This document shows, one piece after another, positions 22,177 to 34,174 of a stretch of DNA of 64,000 bases. The position numbers and the translations under genes were made by a program. Numbering within the stretch: the stretch's first letter is position 1; the number at the start of each line of letters is the position of its first letter. The DNA lies in assembly GCA_947044365.1 (NCBI GenBank), contig OX345651.1:2719926-2783925 (forward strand), in the 5' to 3' direction. This DNA is from Petrosia ficiformis. Lineage: Eukaryota; Porifera; Demospongiae; Haplosclerida; Petrosiidae. The notes beneath the pieces are model-generated. The model did no database searches and was not told where the DNA came from. It saw nothing but the letters and a program-made list of their open reading frames with translations.

Positions 22177-23639
22177 TAATAATAATAGCCACACCGTGGT
22201 TCTCTACTTTAATAGTGATTTCTGGGTGTTGTGTAGTAGAATGAATTGGCGGCCATGTTTTTCCAGGTCATCTCTAATAGAGCAGAATACTACTACACTG
22301 ACTGAATTATACATGACAATTATTGTACAGTGTGCCTAGGTTATTTAGAATGGTGGTTGGACTCTAACTTAATTGTAATCAGTACTACATCTGAGAGGTA
22401 GTGATTTGCAGTAAATTTCATTACATTTTAAAACCATACATGACCCTTCCATGCCACTATTTACAATAACAAAATTGCCTTATGTGATGCAATGACTGTT
22501 ACACAAAGAAGCTTGCTATAATGTATATTATACTATATACATGTACTACATTAGGAATCCTTTTAAGAATATATGCATGTGTACTAATGGGATTCACATT
22601 TATACTAATAGGTCATAGCGTCATAGTGTTTCTAAGAAAAATATCATAACTGCTACACATTCCACTATGATGATGTATACATCATAAATTAATTACCTAC
22701 AGCACATGATAACACATCACTGGGCATATCATGTAAGCTTGCAATATGTACAAAATCACTAAGTCTACACATTTGTACATGTATACATGTATGTATATAT
22801 AAATCACATGATCAGTCTTACAATAACACATAAGTATACATTGTGTTTACTGGTGAGCTTGTGACAGACTGTCAAATATTTTGATGACTATTTTTATTTA
22901 TATATGAAGCCATTGATAAAACACTATAACACATAGTACAAAAATTAACACAAGTATATATAACCAAAATGGAAACACATATATTCATCATGGTATAATC
23001 GGGCAGATGACCATACATGTACAGCCTTCAAAGTTGCTGTGAGAAGCTTCTGACCTTATGCCATGTTAATAAATGATGGTGTTCAGAATGCACATGTATG
23101 TTAACTGTAGTAATAACTATCGGTATCGCCATAGCAATGACTACCTGGCTTTAATACAATAGTGACATTAATTGTAATCATGTACTGTATATCGCAAATG
23201 TGTATGGTTATTGACCTTGTCTATGTACATGTACATGTACATGACCATGCTTATTATGATTTAATTAGCCAATCAAAATGTTTTGTTGCACATTGCGTGT
23301 TGATTTCCCTGTTAACCATGGCCTATGTATACCATAACAAAAGAGCAAGATACAATCCTGTCCCATATAATTTGTATATGATTCTGAAAACTATGCACAT
23401 GTAAAAAATTGTATGCCATATAACACAACAATTTCGATGAAATTATTATTTGATTTTAAAATAATTGCAGCGGTCAATTCTTGCGTAAAGATACATGTGG
23501 AATATAAACTTTTAGTCCATTCTAAAATTTCATGAATTTAATTTTCGCATATACACATGTAGACCATTGTGTTCCCAGCAAAAGATTCCTGTTATATGGT
23601 AACTACAGCAAGGGTTCAATACTACTAGTCTAATAATTG
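20400..23639. other. Gene-poor repeat-rich stretch
   Basis: No supported gene. Contents: poly-C/poly-G bearing sequence at 20700-20830, a fragment ending CAGTTACGCCACTGA near 21308, an inverted pair AACAGTTAGCTATAGCTGTT with CCTAGACAAGGAAT around 21720-21790, an (AAT)n run at 22125-22175, and many TACATGTA palindromes. Confidence 0.4.
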
Positions 23640-24112
23640 TATATATATATATTATCACACAGATACCGGGAAATATTACGAGTTGGATACAGCGTTGCCA
23701 CGAGTCCGAAGGACGAGTGGCACGCTGTATCCAACGAGTAATATTTCCCGGGTATCTGTGCGATAATATATTTATCAAATAATGCTTGTTTTTGCCTATT
23801 ACTACTTAGCAATACTTTATTATTCACACTATCATGATAAAGATGGTAATCTTGAAGCATTTCACAAGTTAAATCCCAAAACAGTAGCTATCTCGGGCAA
23901 CCTCCAACCCGAAAAAAGACTTTCAGCACTGCACATATATAAACTTCTCTACTTTCACATTTTATCATAAACATAACTTACCTTGTTCATAATTTTATCA
24001 CAACTCATGTTTACTAACTTCACCATCGCCAAAACTAAAGAAATTAGAGAGTAATCTCTTTCTACACAATTTTTACTTAGCAGCATGTGACACGCAATAC
24101 ATATATATATTA
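23640..24112 (-). repeat. Dispersed repeat R2 with internal hairpin (inverted relative to 59826)
   Basis: Nearly identical to the reverse complement of 59826-60305. A perfect-looking foldback (TATC(A/G)CACAGATACC, GGGAAATATTACGAGTTGGA, CAGCGT..GCCAC and their inverses) fills 23655-23772. Beyond it lies a sequence that in the other copy includes an ATG exon and a GTAAGT donor. Confidence 0.85.
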
Positions 24113-24299
24113 TAATATGATGGTGACATCATCCCTTTGATGTGGTAAGTTCTATATATTGTATATAGACCTTCCATGTGCACACTATGCAGGAGATGTC
24201 ATCATCATACAATATTTTGTATAAAGTATGCTAACAGGTCCTATATACAAAAAATAGGAACCTCGTTTTATGTCCTCGGCATACTATATATGTTGTGAA

Positions 24300-24495
24300 C
24301 CAATTAGACTTTTAAAACTGGTCAACCAGTTTTAAAATGTGTCAACCTGTTTTGAAACTGGCTGGCCCATTTCACAGCCTTCAGGCTAGTGCACAAAAAC
24401 ATTGAACAATTATTGGTAAGTGGGGCTGAACCAGTTTCAAAACTGGTTGACCTGCTTGGAAACTGGCTGTTCCAATTTGAAAACCAGTTGATCCA
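24300..24495. repeat. Tandem-like repeat of AAACTGGTTGACC / CCAGTTT motifs
   Basis: Repeated AACTGG(T/C)(C/T)(A/G)(A/C)CC and complementary GGTTGACC/CCAGTTT words alternate over about 190 bp, directly abutting the fibrinogen-like fragment. Confidence 0.6.
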
Positions 24496-24521
24496 TATGA
24501 CCCATATGGTAATTTATTCTC

Positions 24522-24725
24522 ATCTAATGATCCATTATGGGATGGACAACAGTGTAATAGTGATGAGAGTACTTGTTGTATGACGCCTAATATGCCATGG
24601 TTTATCAAGATACTGAATGAGACAGTTAGTTATGATATTCATTTGAGGGTGTGTGGAGGTGATAATGACAATTATCATAGGGAGAAGTTTAGTACTCCAC
24701 TTGATCTAGAACTGTATGTTAAGTA
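24522..24725 (+). pseudogene. C-terminal fragment of the fibrinogen-like family
   Basis: Reads SNDPLWDGQQCNSDESTCC, then TPNMPWFIKILNETVS, LRVCGG and a divergent tail ending LDLELYVK before a TAA. It is open but lacks the upstream two thirds; the preceding bases are a CAGTTT-rich tandem sequence (24305-24490). Either a truncated pseudogene or a terminal exon whose partners are lost. Confidence 0.75.
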
Positions 24726-25014
24726 ATCACTATACCAAGCCACAATAATTTAATAGACATACATGTACATGTATATGTACATTTGTACATGTATAATGCA
24801 CACACACATAATGTGTGTTTATTTAAATGATATATACAGTAAAAGGTCTTTCGTTTTAATCATTACAAATGTGCTAATTTAAACTGTCATCATTAATCTG
24901 TTGGATTGTATTGGTATAGTAATATTTACACGTATAACTCACCAATTTTCGAGAAAAGTTTGTAAACAACAATCATACAAACATCTACACATGTACATGT
25001 ACATATAAAAGGTG

Positions 25015-25145
25015 TGATCAAGGCAAACATACAGCACAAGTGAAGCAAACACTGTATTCTTGTTAATACCACACCTCTTGTGCTGTAATTACCATAGAAC
25101 ATGAGAGTAAGCTGGTGTTTAACTATTTTACAGGGATATGTGAGG
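25015..25145. repeat. Dispersed repeat R1, copy 2
   Basis: TTGTTAATACCACACCTCTT, CATAGAACATGAGAGTAAGC and TGGTGTTTAA match copy 1 (19990). Confidence 0.7.
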
Positions 25146-25379
25146 ATGATTCTACTTGATATAATTGAGTTATAATGTATAAGGTAATGATTACAACTAG
25201 AATAATTAATACACATGTATACAGATAATGAATATGTGTACTGAATTGAAATATACATTGTACAACTATAATATTATTGTACATGTACATGTATATTAAA
25301 GGACATTCATAAACTGTTTCCCTAATTTAATAGGTTACATGTATATGTACTTGTGTAACTATACATTCCGAGAAAACAA

Positions 25380-25560
25380 GGAGAAAACATTATTCCTATG
25401 ATTGCTTTGTGGTGTTTAACATTCATTAATCAAGATTGACTTTCTCATACCTGAAGCAAAACATAGCTACCATTTTGTCTTTATACATTTCAAAGGATCT
25501 TGTAGAACTTTAGTTTCAGATATAGATTAAAACAGTATATAATTCTCTGCTGTCTGTAAC
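25380..25560 (+). mobile_element. 5' fragment of the GC-core MITE
   Basis: ATTCCTATGATTGCTTTGTG, then CATTCATTAATCA, then AGGATCTTGTAGAACTTTAG match the left half of the elements at 17600 and 55691. The GC-rich core is missing. Confidence 0.6.
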
Positions 25561-25764
25561 TGCTGTACACCATTTTGTTTCTTTTTGACACTTGTGATTG
25601 ACGTAATTACGCATGCGCATTGCAAAAATTGTAACTACCGCCCAACTACTGTCTTATTAAGGCGGAATTGCGGGGTAATTACGGTGCAATTACGCTCAGT
25701 ACTATGGGAGTACTACTGCGAAGTTACTGTGTGGTACGGCAACGTTTTATTGCCCTATACTGTA

Positions 25765-25895
25765 CGTACAAAAGGTGTGGTTAAAGCAAGTGATGAGAAT
25801 GCTTTATGCTTGTCAATACCCCACCTCTCATGCTTAGTGCATGAGTAAGCTAGTATTTAACTGAATTATAGTGATACATGTATGTGAGGGTACAT
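25765..25895. repeat. Dispersed repeat R1, copy 3
   Basis: CTTGTCAATACCCCACCTCT and GAGTAAGCTAGTATTTAACT match copies 1 and 2. Confidence 0.6.
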
Positions 25896-25899
25896 GCAA

Positions 25900-27263
25900 T
25901 TCAAACTTAATAAAACAACATGTGTATATATAAAGCAATAATTGGGGCTGGGAAAAAGCTTCAAATATTTGAGCCTTTGTTTGTTTGCAGCACATTGGAA
26001 TATTAATTATCCCTTCGAAGCTTCACTGCCACGCCCACTTTAATGTTTTTACATGCACACCTGTACACTACAAACATGTGGTTAATAATATGGTGTTTCT
26101 CAGTCCAGCAATATCCAAGTATAAACAGCAACAGGAACAAGACTAGTACTCTTTATAAGGTAATAATCCAGCCAATGAAGTGAGAGCAACATTGATAAAA
26201 AATATTAAAAAGATGTGCGAACCTTCGAATATACATGTACATGTATTATTACAAAACAAGATACATGTACATGTATATTAAAAAGAGTATCCCTATAATT
26301 GCTTTACGATGACTATGTATCAATCATTGCTGAGCGCTAGTCTTCTCTGTAATCGAAATCTGGGGCCTGAAGAACTTGACGCAACATGTAAAAGTTTAAA
26401 CACAACGTTAATAGTACGATAAGATCAGTTTCAACTTATACTTTAAGTAAGCATATGATTTGCATATATCAACACAAAACAAAAGTACTCATTGTGTTTG
26501 GTTATTACATGCAGTTGTATGGAATTAATGTACAATGAAATGTAATAGTAATTTTATGAATCAAATTACATGTACATGTATGTACATATTCAATATTTGT
26601 TATATACCGCAATTATTATTAATAACCAAACTTATACTCCTACTTACACATAGTTAGTTACATGTACACATTATTACCAGACAACTAGAAATATGAGAAG
26701 TTATGTAATACTGGAATTGTACTTGTTTGTTCATGTGAGATTATTTTGGTAATATAAAAGATCTTTTTTGTGTTCTTAAACCCAAAAAAAAAATACTGCA
26801 AAAGGTACATTGATTGATTAATGTTAGAAAAAGTTAATAAATAATAAGTTACAGTTTGTACATGTACCTAGTAGACCACAATGCTTTCATGCTACAAGTT
26901 ACTCCCTTATGAAACATCAGGTGATGTACATCATGATGCATGTAATCAAATATAGCCTTTGACACATGTACATGTATGACAAGCATTTTAAAAAAACTGT
27001 TATATAGGCACAATTATAATTTACACGTAGTTTGGGGTGTACATTTACATCAGTATTAACAATTAACACTAATGTACAGGTATATATGTATGTATAACCA
27101 CATGTAACTAAAGCTATACATAACACTTGACACTGTGGTATGGTAAAGGAGTGACTATGTTTATTACCCAATATTACGTCATAGACACCTCCTCTTTGAA
27201 AGTCATTCATATTTCTTGAGAAGTATTGAAATTAATACGAGTATGAAGAGAATTTGTGATATA
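25900..27263. other. Non-coding repeat-rich stretch
   Basis: No supported gene. It holds a short piece of the GC-core MITE left end (26285-26310) and many TACATGTA motifs. Confidence 0.4.
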
Positions 27264-27271
27264 CACATAAC

Positions 27272-27840
27272 TAGAGCTGCCACGATATATCGACATATCA
27301 CGATATAATAAGCCACGATACGATATGATATAACATTTTTTTATATCGATATGGTATACGCATGCGCAGTTCAAAAAACAGCGTCATGTTTGAACTACTT
27401 AAAATCTTTTTCTTGCATGCACCTGGAAAGAAGGTATCTACATGTATGTTGATTTTCTGGAAGTTTAAAGGTGTCTACAGGTCTCTAAAACAATAACAAG
27501 CTTAATTCTGGAACATGGAAAGCAAAAGAGCCTTTGACTTCCTGAAAAGTGGGCGTCGCTCACAAGCAAGATGACAACCGAGGTAGGAATCTAGCCTTAG
27601 AAATTTTAAGATTTTCTTACTTTATTTTAGTTTATAGTTGTATTTAATTAAGTTTAAAAGGTAGAGCAAGTTTTAAGAGCAGAGGACAAAAAAATAACAT
27701 AACTGTAACTTTTGGTCAAAACATTTAATCATTATTAATATTAATGAATAATTAATTAAATTATATCGTGATATGTGATATATCGCGATATAAACAGTCA
27801 CGACATACGATATAAAATTTTCTGTATCGTGGCAGCACTA
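27272..27840. mobile_element. hAT-type MITE, 569 bp
   Basis: Ends TAGAGCTGCCACGATA and, inverted, TATCGTGGCAGCACTA, flanked by CACATAAC (27264-27271) and CACGTAAC (27841-27848), an 8-bp target duplication with one difference. Sub-terminal ATATCG palindromes lie near both ends. Confidence 0.85.
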
Positions 27841-28574
27841 CACGTAACTTCTACTTAATAAGTACTTATACAGTTATACATGTATAGAGAATAAATATGA
27901 TATTAAAGAATGAATAGAGCTGATATACATATAACTATTGTAACGTTGTTTAGCAGTTTTATCTCAAATGTGCTAAACATGACGTGTATATACAATATAC
28001 CTTATACCTGTGTAGTCAACATGTTTGTAGAGTCGTGTTGCTTCAATACCACACAACAATAAAGCAATGGAAAATTATTCATTATCTAACCCCTTCTTGC
28101 TAACATTTACACAAAATGATTATACACTGGTGTGGGCTAATTACATAATGTATTTATTATTATATTGTTGTTCCTCAAGTAATATTAATTTTTATTTAAA
28201 GAAGTATGCAACATTAATTATCAGTGAGTTTAGAATGGGAGAACATCCCCCCCCCCCCCCCACACACACCATCTCCCTGTGTCTGCATACATGCATACAT
28301 ACAGTACTACATGTCATTTCCCCACTAAATCCTATACATCTTCCCACTGAAAACAGACATTTAATCAGCAGGGGCTACACCCTTCTGTACATGTATGTAA
28401 TACTAGTAACACCCATGCTGTAGAAGCTGAGCTACATGTAGTAACTACAAATAAAGTTATCTTATAACATTCCTGTTACACTTACACGTAATGTATATTG
28501 TAATTGGGGTCTGGAGGTATATGGAGAGGGCCCCCCTACACTGTTCTAAAAATATGTAATTTATGTTAGCTCAC

Positions 28575-28701
28575 CTGTTTCATCTTCCCAGTCCCAATTA
28601 ATATCTTCTCGTTCTTCAGTACTACTCCAAGTGTCTTCATTTGAAGTTTCAGAGTTTTCGACGTGCAGTTTGACTTCTGCCCATACCACGCGATACCACG
28701 T
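28575..28701 (-). pseudogene. Possible N-terminal exon of the RIO1 kinase copy
   Basis: On the - strand a frame reads WAEVKLHVENSETSNEDTWS then a Glu-rich run and INWDWEDET, ending at a donor (GAAACAG/GTGAGC after 28575). The acidic stretch ending W-D-W-E is like the acidic N-terminal region of RIO1 kinases. The phase (G/GT) joins correctly to the acceptor at 16216, where the frame continues DFTKNYN. No in-frame ATG is visible. If they are partners, the intron is 12.4 kb and holds the fibrinogen-like gene on the other strand. An unrelated acidic exon is also possible. Confidence 0.4.
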
Positions 28702-28963
28702 GTCTAACTAACTATGGGCGTGGTATGAGGTGTGACCATTAAAATTTGTTGGCGGGTTTTTGAGCGCATGAAAAGGAAAGAAACTGTACAGTGGATTTGG
28801 TAAGGAATGAAAAGTTATAATAGTTCAGTTTGTAAGACACACATAAACATGTACATGTAATTTTATATTAGTAGGGTTTCATACCCTTGGAAATTCAATA
28901 CTTAATAAAACCACACAATTATATAACATGTACCTTGTGTGTGTGTGTGGATATATATTTATA

Positions 28964-28969
<6 letters not shown>

Positions 28970-29011
<42 letters not shown>

Positions 29012-29030
29012 TACACACACACACATAAAT
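28970..29030. repeat. (TA)n microsatellite with flanking (GT)n/(CA)n
   Basis: Simple alternating TA run bordered by GTGTGTGTG (28937) and CACACACACA (29013), which are themselves inverted. Open frames here are by-products. Confidence 0.9.
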
Positions 29031-29316
29031 GTGTATAATTACATATATTTATATAATTATTATGTACGTGTATGAAATTCAATAACAAGGTTTCTTTGCA
29101 CTTGATGATCTCTGCTATTAAATATCATCAAAGGTCATTTACATCCACCATGACCTCAAGAATTCATAATGGAATTACCAACAATGTTTTACTTTCACCA
29201 TTTTCATATAATTATCTCAACTATGTATTCGAATGGATATGTTTGTTAGTATAATTATAATGTTGATTTTGTTTTATTATTTAGTTAATTAGCTATATTA
29301 ATGTTGTTCACTAAAG

Positions 29317-29454
29317 TGGATGGAAGATTCTGTGAAGAAAAGACTATTTATCAAGCCTCACTCTACCATTATGGAGGACGAGCAAGATGAAGGATCTTGG
29401 GAACGTCATCATTTCAGAGTTAGACTGCCTACTGACAGTCCAACCAGTCCTCAG
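29317..29454 (+). CDS. Internal exon of an unidentified + strand gene
   Basis: Open in phase 0 over 46 codons between an acceptor (TTCACTAAAG) and a donor (CTCAG/GTTTGA). It encodes WMEDSVKKRLFIKPHSTIME, then an acidic turn, HHFRVRLP and TDSPTSPQ. The codon mix and borders look genuine. A possible short first exon is at 28768-28799 (ATG AAA AGG... then GTAAGG), but its phase does not join directly, so another exon would be needed. No family was recognised. The next + strand exon that I can support is at 63460, with matching phase 0. Confidence 0.5.
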
Positions 29455-29724
29455 GTTTGAGAGTTTGTTATTTCAAATAAAAGAGATTCATTGTTTCTTA
29501 TCATCACAATACTGCCTACCCATTGCATACACTAAACTCCAATATTAGTATATAGCATAGAGCAAAATGTTAATGTTATTAATTATTCATAAGGGGTGTG
29601 GTTATATTCAGTGCATCTTCAATATCTGTGACTTTGAATCTGATGTTCACAAGCCAAAAACAAACAATTTCTTAATTTAGGTAACATTTCACTAATGTGT
29701 AGATGCATTCAGAAATGCTATAAT

Positions 29725-29862
29725 CCAGTGCTCGAAATAGTTTTCGAAGGTGTTCAGCAGAGACTTCTGACTATTTGTCCAGTCAAATGAAATTTTGTCC
29801 TGACAAAAGAGGCAAAATGTCTGAAAAATGACCAATTGCTGGACATTATTTTGAGCACTGTA
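29725..29862. mobile_element. Small MITE with CAGTGCTC ends
   Basis: CAGTGCTCGAAATA at the left and TATTTTGAGCACTG at the right are inverted. TAATC occurs directly outside both ends. This resembles a short hAT-derived element. Confidence 0.6.
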
Positions 29863-29869
29863 ATCTGAT

Positions 29870-30760
29870 TGAACTGCAGGATTCTTTATAGCTTGCACAG
29901 GTAGTTCAAATACAAAATGTAGTTATTTGCACCAAACTGTCTTTCTAACTACAAATATAAATAAGGCAGTGGAGTCTGGCTCATGAGATTGCAAGAAAGT
30001 GGTTGATCAAAAACAATGAATCTTTTTACATACGTGTATAATATTAGATATTATTCTTAAATTAGGAAAGTTTTGCTATTTATAGATTGGAAATTTTTCA
30101 CGGTAAAAAAAAGTCATTTTATTCAATTTTTATAATTCAATTTCATGAAACGTACTATTTTTCAACTAATTAGTTAAACATTAACATTTCAAAGAGTTTA
30201 GAATGGGCACTGAAATGTTTAGCAGCACAATTCCTGATCTATTTTATATTTTAGGAATGTTCATCCAAACTCTTATACATGTATGACATGATAAGAATTA
30301 TGATATAGTATTAAGTAATATACATGTATATGTATATAAAACTGTTTGAATAGTGTGTAAACTTTGAAAATAAAATGTTCTTTACATGTTATGTCTTTGT
30401 ACTTGCATGTGTGTGTACATGTACATGTTATTGTTAGGGCTGCCAAGAGGGAGAGGTCCACATTGAATACATAATTATACTGTAATTCAGTAACTGTCTA
30501 CATAACAAATAATACACCTGTACATGTATACATGAACATTTTTGTCTACATGTACTTTTCTTATATAAAGATACACATGTATTCATTATTATCCTGTGAT
30601 TGGTTTGAAGTGATCATTGTCATTAGTTATTATTTGTTAAGGGAATCATTTCTCTAGTCAGAAATCTCAAAATCTTTCTACAAGTTGCTTGTCCTTGCTG
30701 ATTTTCTGTACAATAGCTTTTCAGTTTTGTAATCTGACCATACATTATACATGTACAAGT
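29870..30760. other. Non-coding AT-rich stretch
   Basis: No coding features. It has many TACATGTA motifs. Confidence 0.4.
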
Positions 30761-30761
30761 A

Positions 30762-30850
30762 GTTTCTTCCATAATGTATCAAACCTGTTTATTTGGAGTT
30801 GTCTGAAACCTTCTCTATCATTAGGGTTGTGAATATGGAGCACAATCATA
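30762..30850 (-). pseudogene. C-terminal relic of a deaminase gene (D0)
   Basis: The + strand sequence GTAGTTTCTTCCATA...TCAAACCTGTTTAT..GGAGTTGTC, then ACCTTCTCTATCA, matches the 3' part of the deaminase gene at 32131-32760 (32200-32290) at the DNA level. Only the part encoding the segment around L-L-I-N-R-F-D-I-R-V-W survives and the frame is broken. An orphan leader exon with an intact donor lies upstream at 31314. Confidence 0.75.
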
Positions 30851-31313
30851 TATGTACATATGTATACATGTATTAAATAGAAGTGTTGGTTTCCATATAC
30901 ATGTACATGTAGTTATTAGATGTATAATTATACAATACAATCTATAGACACCACATCTACACAAGTACATCTATACTAGTGGTTTCACAGTAATGGTTAT
31001 GGTTATAGTATGCCTGACTCTCAAGCATTTAGTTTAGTTTACTGGAATTATATTGGCCTTACTAAAGAAAGTGCTTTGGTTATAGTTAACTACAGTATAA
31101 CCAATTACATGTATTGGCAAATTTTCATTTTAGTTAGTTAGAAGTTATTGTTGCAGACCTGTATACATGTAGTTAGTTAATTAAAAGTTACTAAAAGAGG
31201 TTGTTAACTTGTTATACACATGTACATGTAGGTGTGCATGTAGTTAACTAATACAACACTAATCTATACATATACAATGTATACACATGTATAGTGTAGT
31301 ATATTCTTCTTAC

Positions 31314-31362
31314 CTGTTTAATACTTCCTTTTAGGATATCTCACTTCTCTGTTATTACTTAA
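31314..31362 (-). other. Orphan leader exon of the deaminase family (for D0)
   Basis: On the - strand a segment containing GAGATATCCTAAAAGG runs into AAACAG/GTAAGAAG, the same leader and donor as the functional genes (compare 33413 and 36391). The coding body downstream is reduced to the scrap at 30762. Confidence 0.6.
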
Positions 31363-32130
31363 GTCAATGTGTATACATGTATACATACACATGTATATAC
31401 AGTGATTATGCAATCATCCAGATCACTATATTCATATTATAATGATTATATTTTGCTGATGGTATAAAATTATTCATATAGATCACATGATATTTTAACA
31501 GTAATTACGTGTTTCTAAGGAAGTAATATTTTACTAGAAGCCCCACCTTTAGGATAATAGTTATTTCTTTAGTATACAACTATGAGTATTCCAGTGATCT
31601 GGTGTTTCCTTGAAGTGGTTATTTGAATGTGAAGATTAGTTGTTTCATAGATTGATTCTACACTAATCCATGTATATATTATCATATGTATTGGAAGTTA
31701 ACTAATCTGTTTTTATTAATATGGTAACAAAAATGATCAAATTTTATCATGTGTATTGGAAGTTAACTAATCTGTTATTATTAATATGGTAACAAATATG
31801 ATCAAATTTTATTCTGCCTTTATTTTATCTTATGAATATAAAACTCAAAAGCCTAATACATGTACATGTAGTGCTTGTCTGTTTTCATTTTTTTATAGTT
31901 CTTTCACAACTTTAGAAGTGCTTTTCAGTTAGTAAAACTAAAGCTAGTTAGTTATTTAGTATTTTTTATTAATTGACTGGAATTTTGAGCTTTAAAAATA
32001 CTAAACTTAATTACAAACATACATGTACAGTATGTGTAGTAATGGTGCCAGGAACATAGAATGATCTTTAGATTACTCTGACAAATAAATTCTTGTCACA
32101 TGATTACAAATACTAATAAACTAAGATAAT

Positions 32131-32760
32131 TTAAACTTCTTTCTTTAATTGTCTTATATAGTTTTCTGTTTGAGTATCTGATCCGTACCTCATATCATGT
32201 AGTTTCTTCCATACTCGTATGTCAAACCTGTTTATCAGGAGTTGTCGGAGACCTTCTCTATCACTATGGTTATGCAGACGATATATTTGTCCAACAAAAA
32301 TAGTAGGTTTATAATGACAGTATTCAAAATGCTTTATCAGTTCTTTAGAGCAGGCGTCACATGGGGAGTTTTCAATCCATAATGTTGTTATACCGTTAGG
32401 TTGTTGATTACTATCAATAAACAATATCTCTGCATGTTCACCACCTGGTGTATTAATAAACACTTCCCTTTCATTAGTCCACAAGAGAGTACCATGTTCC
32501 TGTATTGCTCTTTGTGCTACTTCAGTTTCATCATACATGTGTTCATGGTATGGCACTTCTTCATCAGTGTAGTCATTGTTACTGTTAACATAGCTTGTGT
32601 TTCTATTTTCTAAATCTAGGATTTCAGGGTTTTCTTCATCATAGACAGGCGCTTCTTTTTGTTGCCTTGTTTTTTTCTTCTCCTCATACCATCCACAGCA
32701 CATAATACAAATATAACAGAATATACAGGGGATAATAATAACTGCTAATATAGTTTCCAT
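32131..32760 (-). CDS. D1: membrane-anchored AID/APOBEC-like deaminase
   Basis: 209 residues. Residues 4-24 are a hydrophobic, Cys-rich anchor (AVIIIPCIFCYICIMCCGW) followed by EEKKK, which predicts a cytosolic C-terminus. A 60-residue acidic linker carries APVYDEE. The deaminase domain follows: H109-A-E111 and S-P133-C-D-A-C137 (zinc ligands and catalytic Glu), then PTIFVGQIYRL, an EGLRQLL helix and FDIRVW, the order seen in AID/APOBEC proteins (PCxxC, ARLY, EGLRRL). The leader exon ends at a donor at 33413 (AAACAG/GTAAG). The acceptor (CTCATAG) lies 3 bases before the ATG, giving a 649-bp intron. It forms a subfamily with the gene at 35435. Substrate unknown; nucleic-acid cytosine deamination is inferred from the fold. 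Confidence 0.85.
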   Translation of the reverse strand: METILAVIIIPCIFCYICIMCCGWYEEKKKTRQQKEAPVYDEENPEILDLENRNTSYVNSNNDYTDEEVPYHEHMYDETEVAQRAIQEHGTLLWTNEREVFINTPGGEHAEILFIDSNQQPNGITTLWIENSPCDACSKELIKHFEYCHYKPTIFVGQIYRLHNHSDREGLRQLLINRFDIRVWKKLHDMRYGSDTQTENYIRQLKKEV

Positions 32761-32763
32761 TTT

Positions 32764-33412
32764 CTATGAGTAACAATAAAAAGAGATCCATTAATTGACC
32801 ATAGTGGAATGTACAAGAACATATAATTATATACATGTAGTCATTAATAAACACCGCAGTAGTTTTAACAGTAATTACTATACTATACTGACAGTAGAAC
32901 TAAGGTAATTATTGTTACTGTATGTTACTGTATGTAGCACATGTACAGTACATTGTATATAGAATTATGTATCATAATTTATAGATGTAGTACATTGTGT
33001 TACCCTAGCAACCTAATAGACATGCAGGTAGTATATCAATAATATACATGTACATGCATAGTATGTTCAGCTCATAAAAATACATGTATATTATCTATTG
33101 AATCATAATAAATGAATACATGTACATGTATTGTATAATAATATCATAACATGTACATGTATATGTAATATACATGTACCTCTTGCAGTTGCTGGTTTAC
33201 AGGTTTATGGAGACATAAATTATAAATACATGTACACTTTCTGATTATGTAATAATTATTATTATATATAATTATAATTTTATAATGCATCTACTAATCA
33301 TTTATGATATACACATGTAGTTTAAAATGTATACATTAATTTTCATTGGCAGTCAGTCACATGTATACATAAATATTGTATGTAGAATTGTACATAATAA
33401 TATTCTTCTTAC
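32764..33412 (-). other. Intron in the 5' UTR of D1
   Basis: GTAAG donor on the - strand at 33412 and AG acceptor at 32764. It contains TACATGTA repeats and a partial M2 MITE (32862-32950). Confidence 0.6.
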
Positions 33413-33959
33413 CTGTTTTAATTCTTTCCAGGATATCTCACTTCTCTTTGGTATAAATCTCTTATATATAATTTTGGAATTGATTGCGCAATGAATCACA
33501 GAAATATTGTGTATTATATTGTATATTTACTAGTAGATTTGAATAATAATTATTCCTGGAAAGTCCCTGGTAATTCCTCCATTGTTCTATTTTTAGACTA
33601 ATTCATGACATTATTATAAATCACATGACATGGTAATAGTGCATGATTGATGTTACAAAGGAACTGTTTAACCACAAGCCCAAAAGTCATTAGGACGAGT
33701 ACATAGCTAGTAGTTATTCCAGTAATCTACTGTTTTGTTGAACTTGTAATTACCGGTCCTTTGATGATCATTATACCTGATATATACTTTACTGCTGTTT
33801 CATAAGTAATTTTATAATAAATTCAAACATGTACGTTATATGTAGTGTACATGTAAGTACATGTACCTGCATTGTATACATGTATACTTACTTAATATGT
33901 ACCATTTATATTGGAATTTTGAAATGGGCTAAGTTACTAGTAACATGGTAACAAAATGT

Positions 33960-34170
33960 GTTTCTACACTAAGTGACCCTCCCCCTTCGGGAAGGTTACA
34001 GTAAATGGTTTGGAAAAATGTATGTCTGTGTGTCTGGTACACCGCTGTACCTCAAGAACTGGACATTCCTGGACTTCCATACTTAACATGAATACGCTCC
34101 TCCAAATTGGCAAGTACAAGCACTCACTAATATTTTTTTTTTACCATACTAGAAGCTATCAAAAAGGGCA
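33960..34170. repeat. Probable dispersed repeat
   Basis: Segment richer in G+C (CCCTCCCCCTTCGGGAAGG, then TGTCTGGTACACCGCTGTAC) than its surroundings and without coding potential. It looks like an inserted repeat, but no second copy was found in this window. Confidence 0.3.
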
Positions 34171-34174
34171 AGAA

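Noticed and set aside
23530..23860. Frames across the R2 hairpin
   Set aside because: Open only because of the inverted repeat; the same string is read from both arms and copies.
28879..29088. Overlapping frames on both strands
   Set aside because: Come from (TA)n and (GT)n microsatellites.
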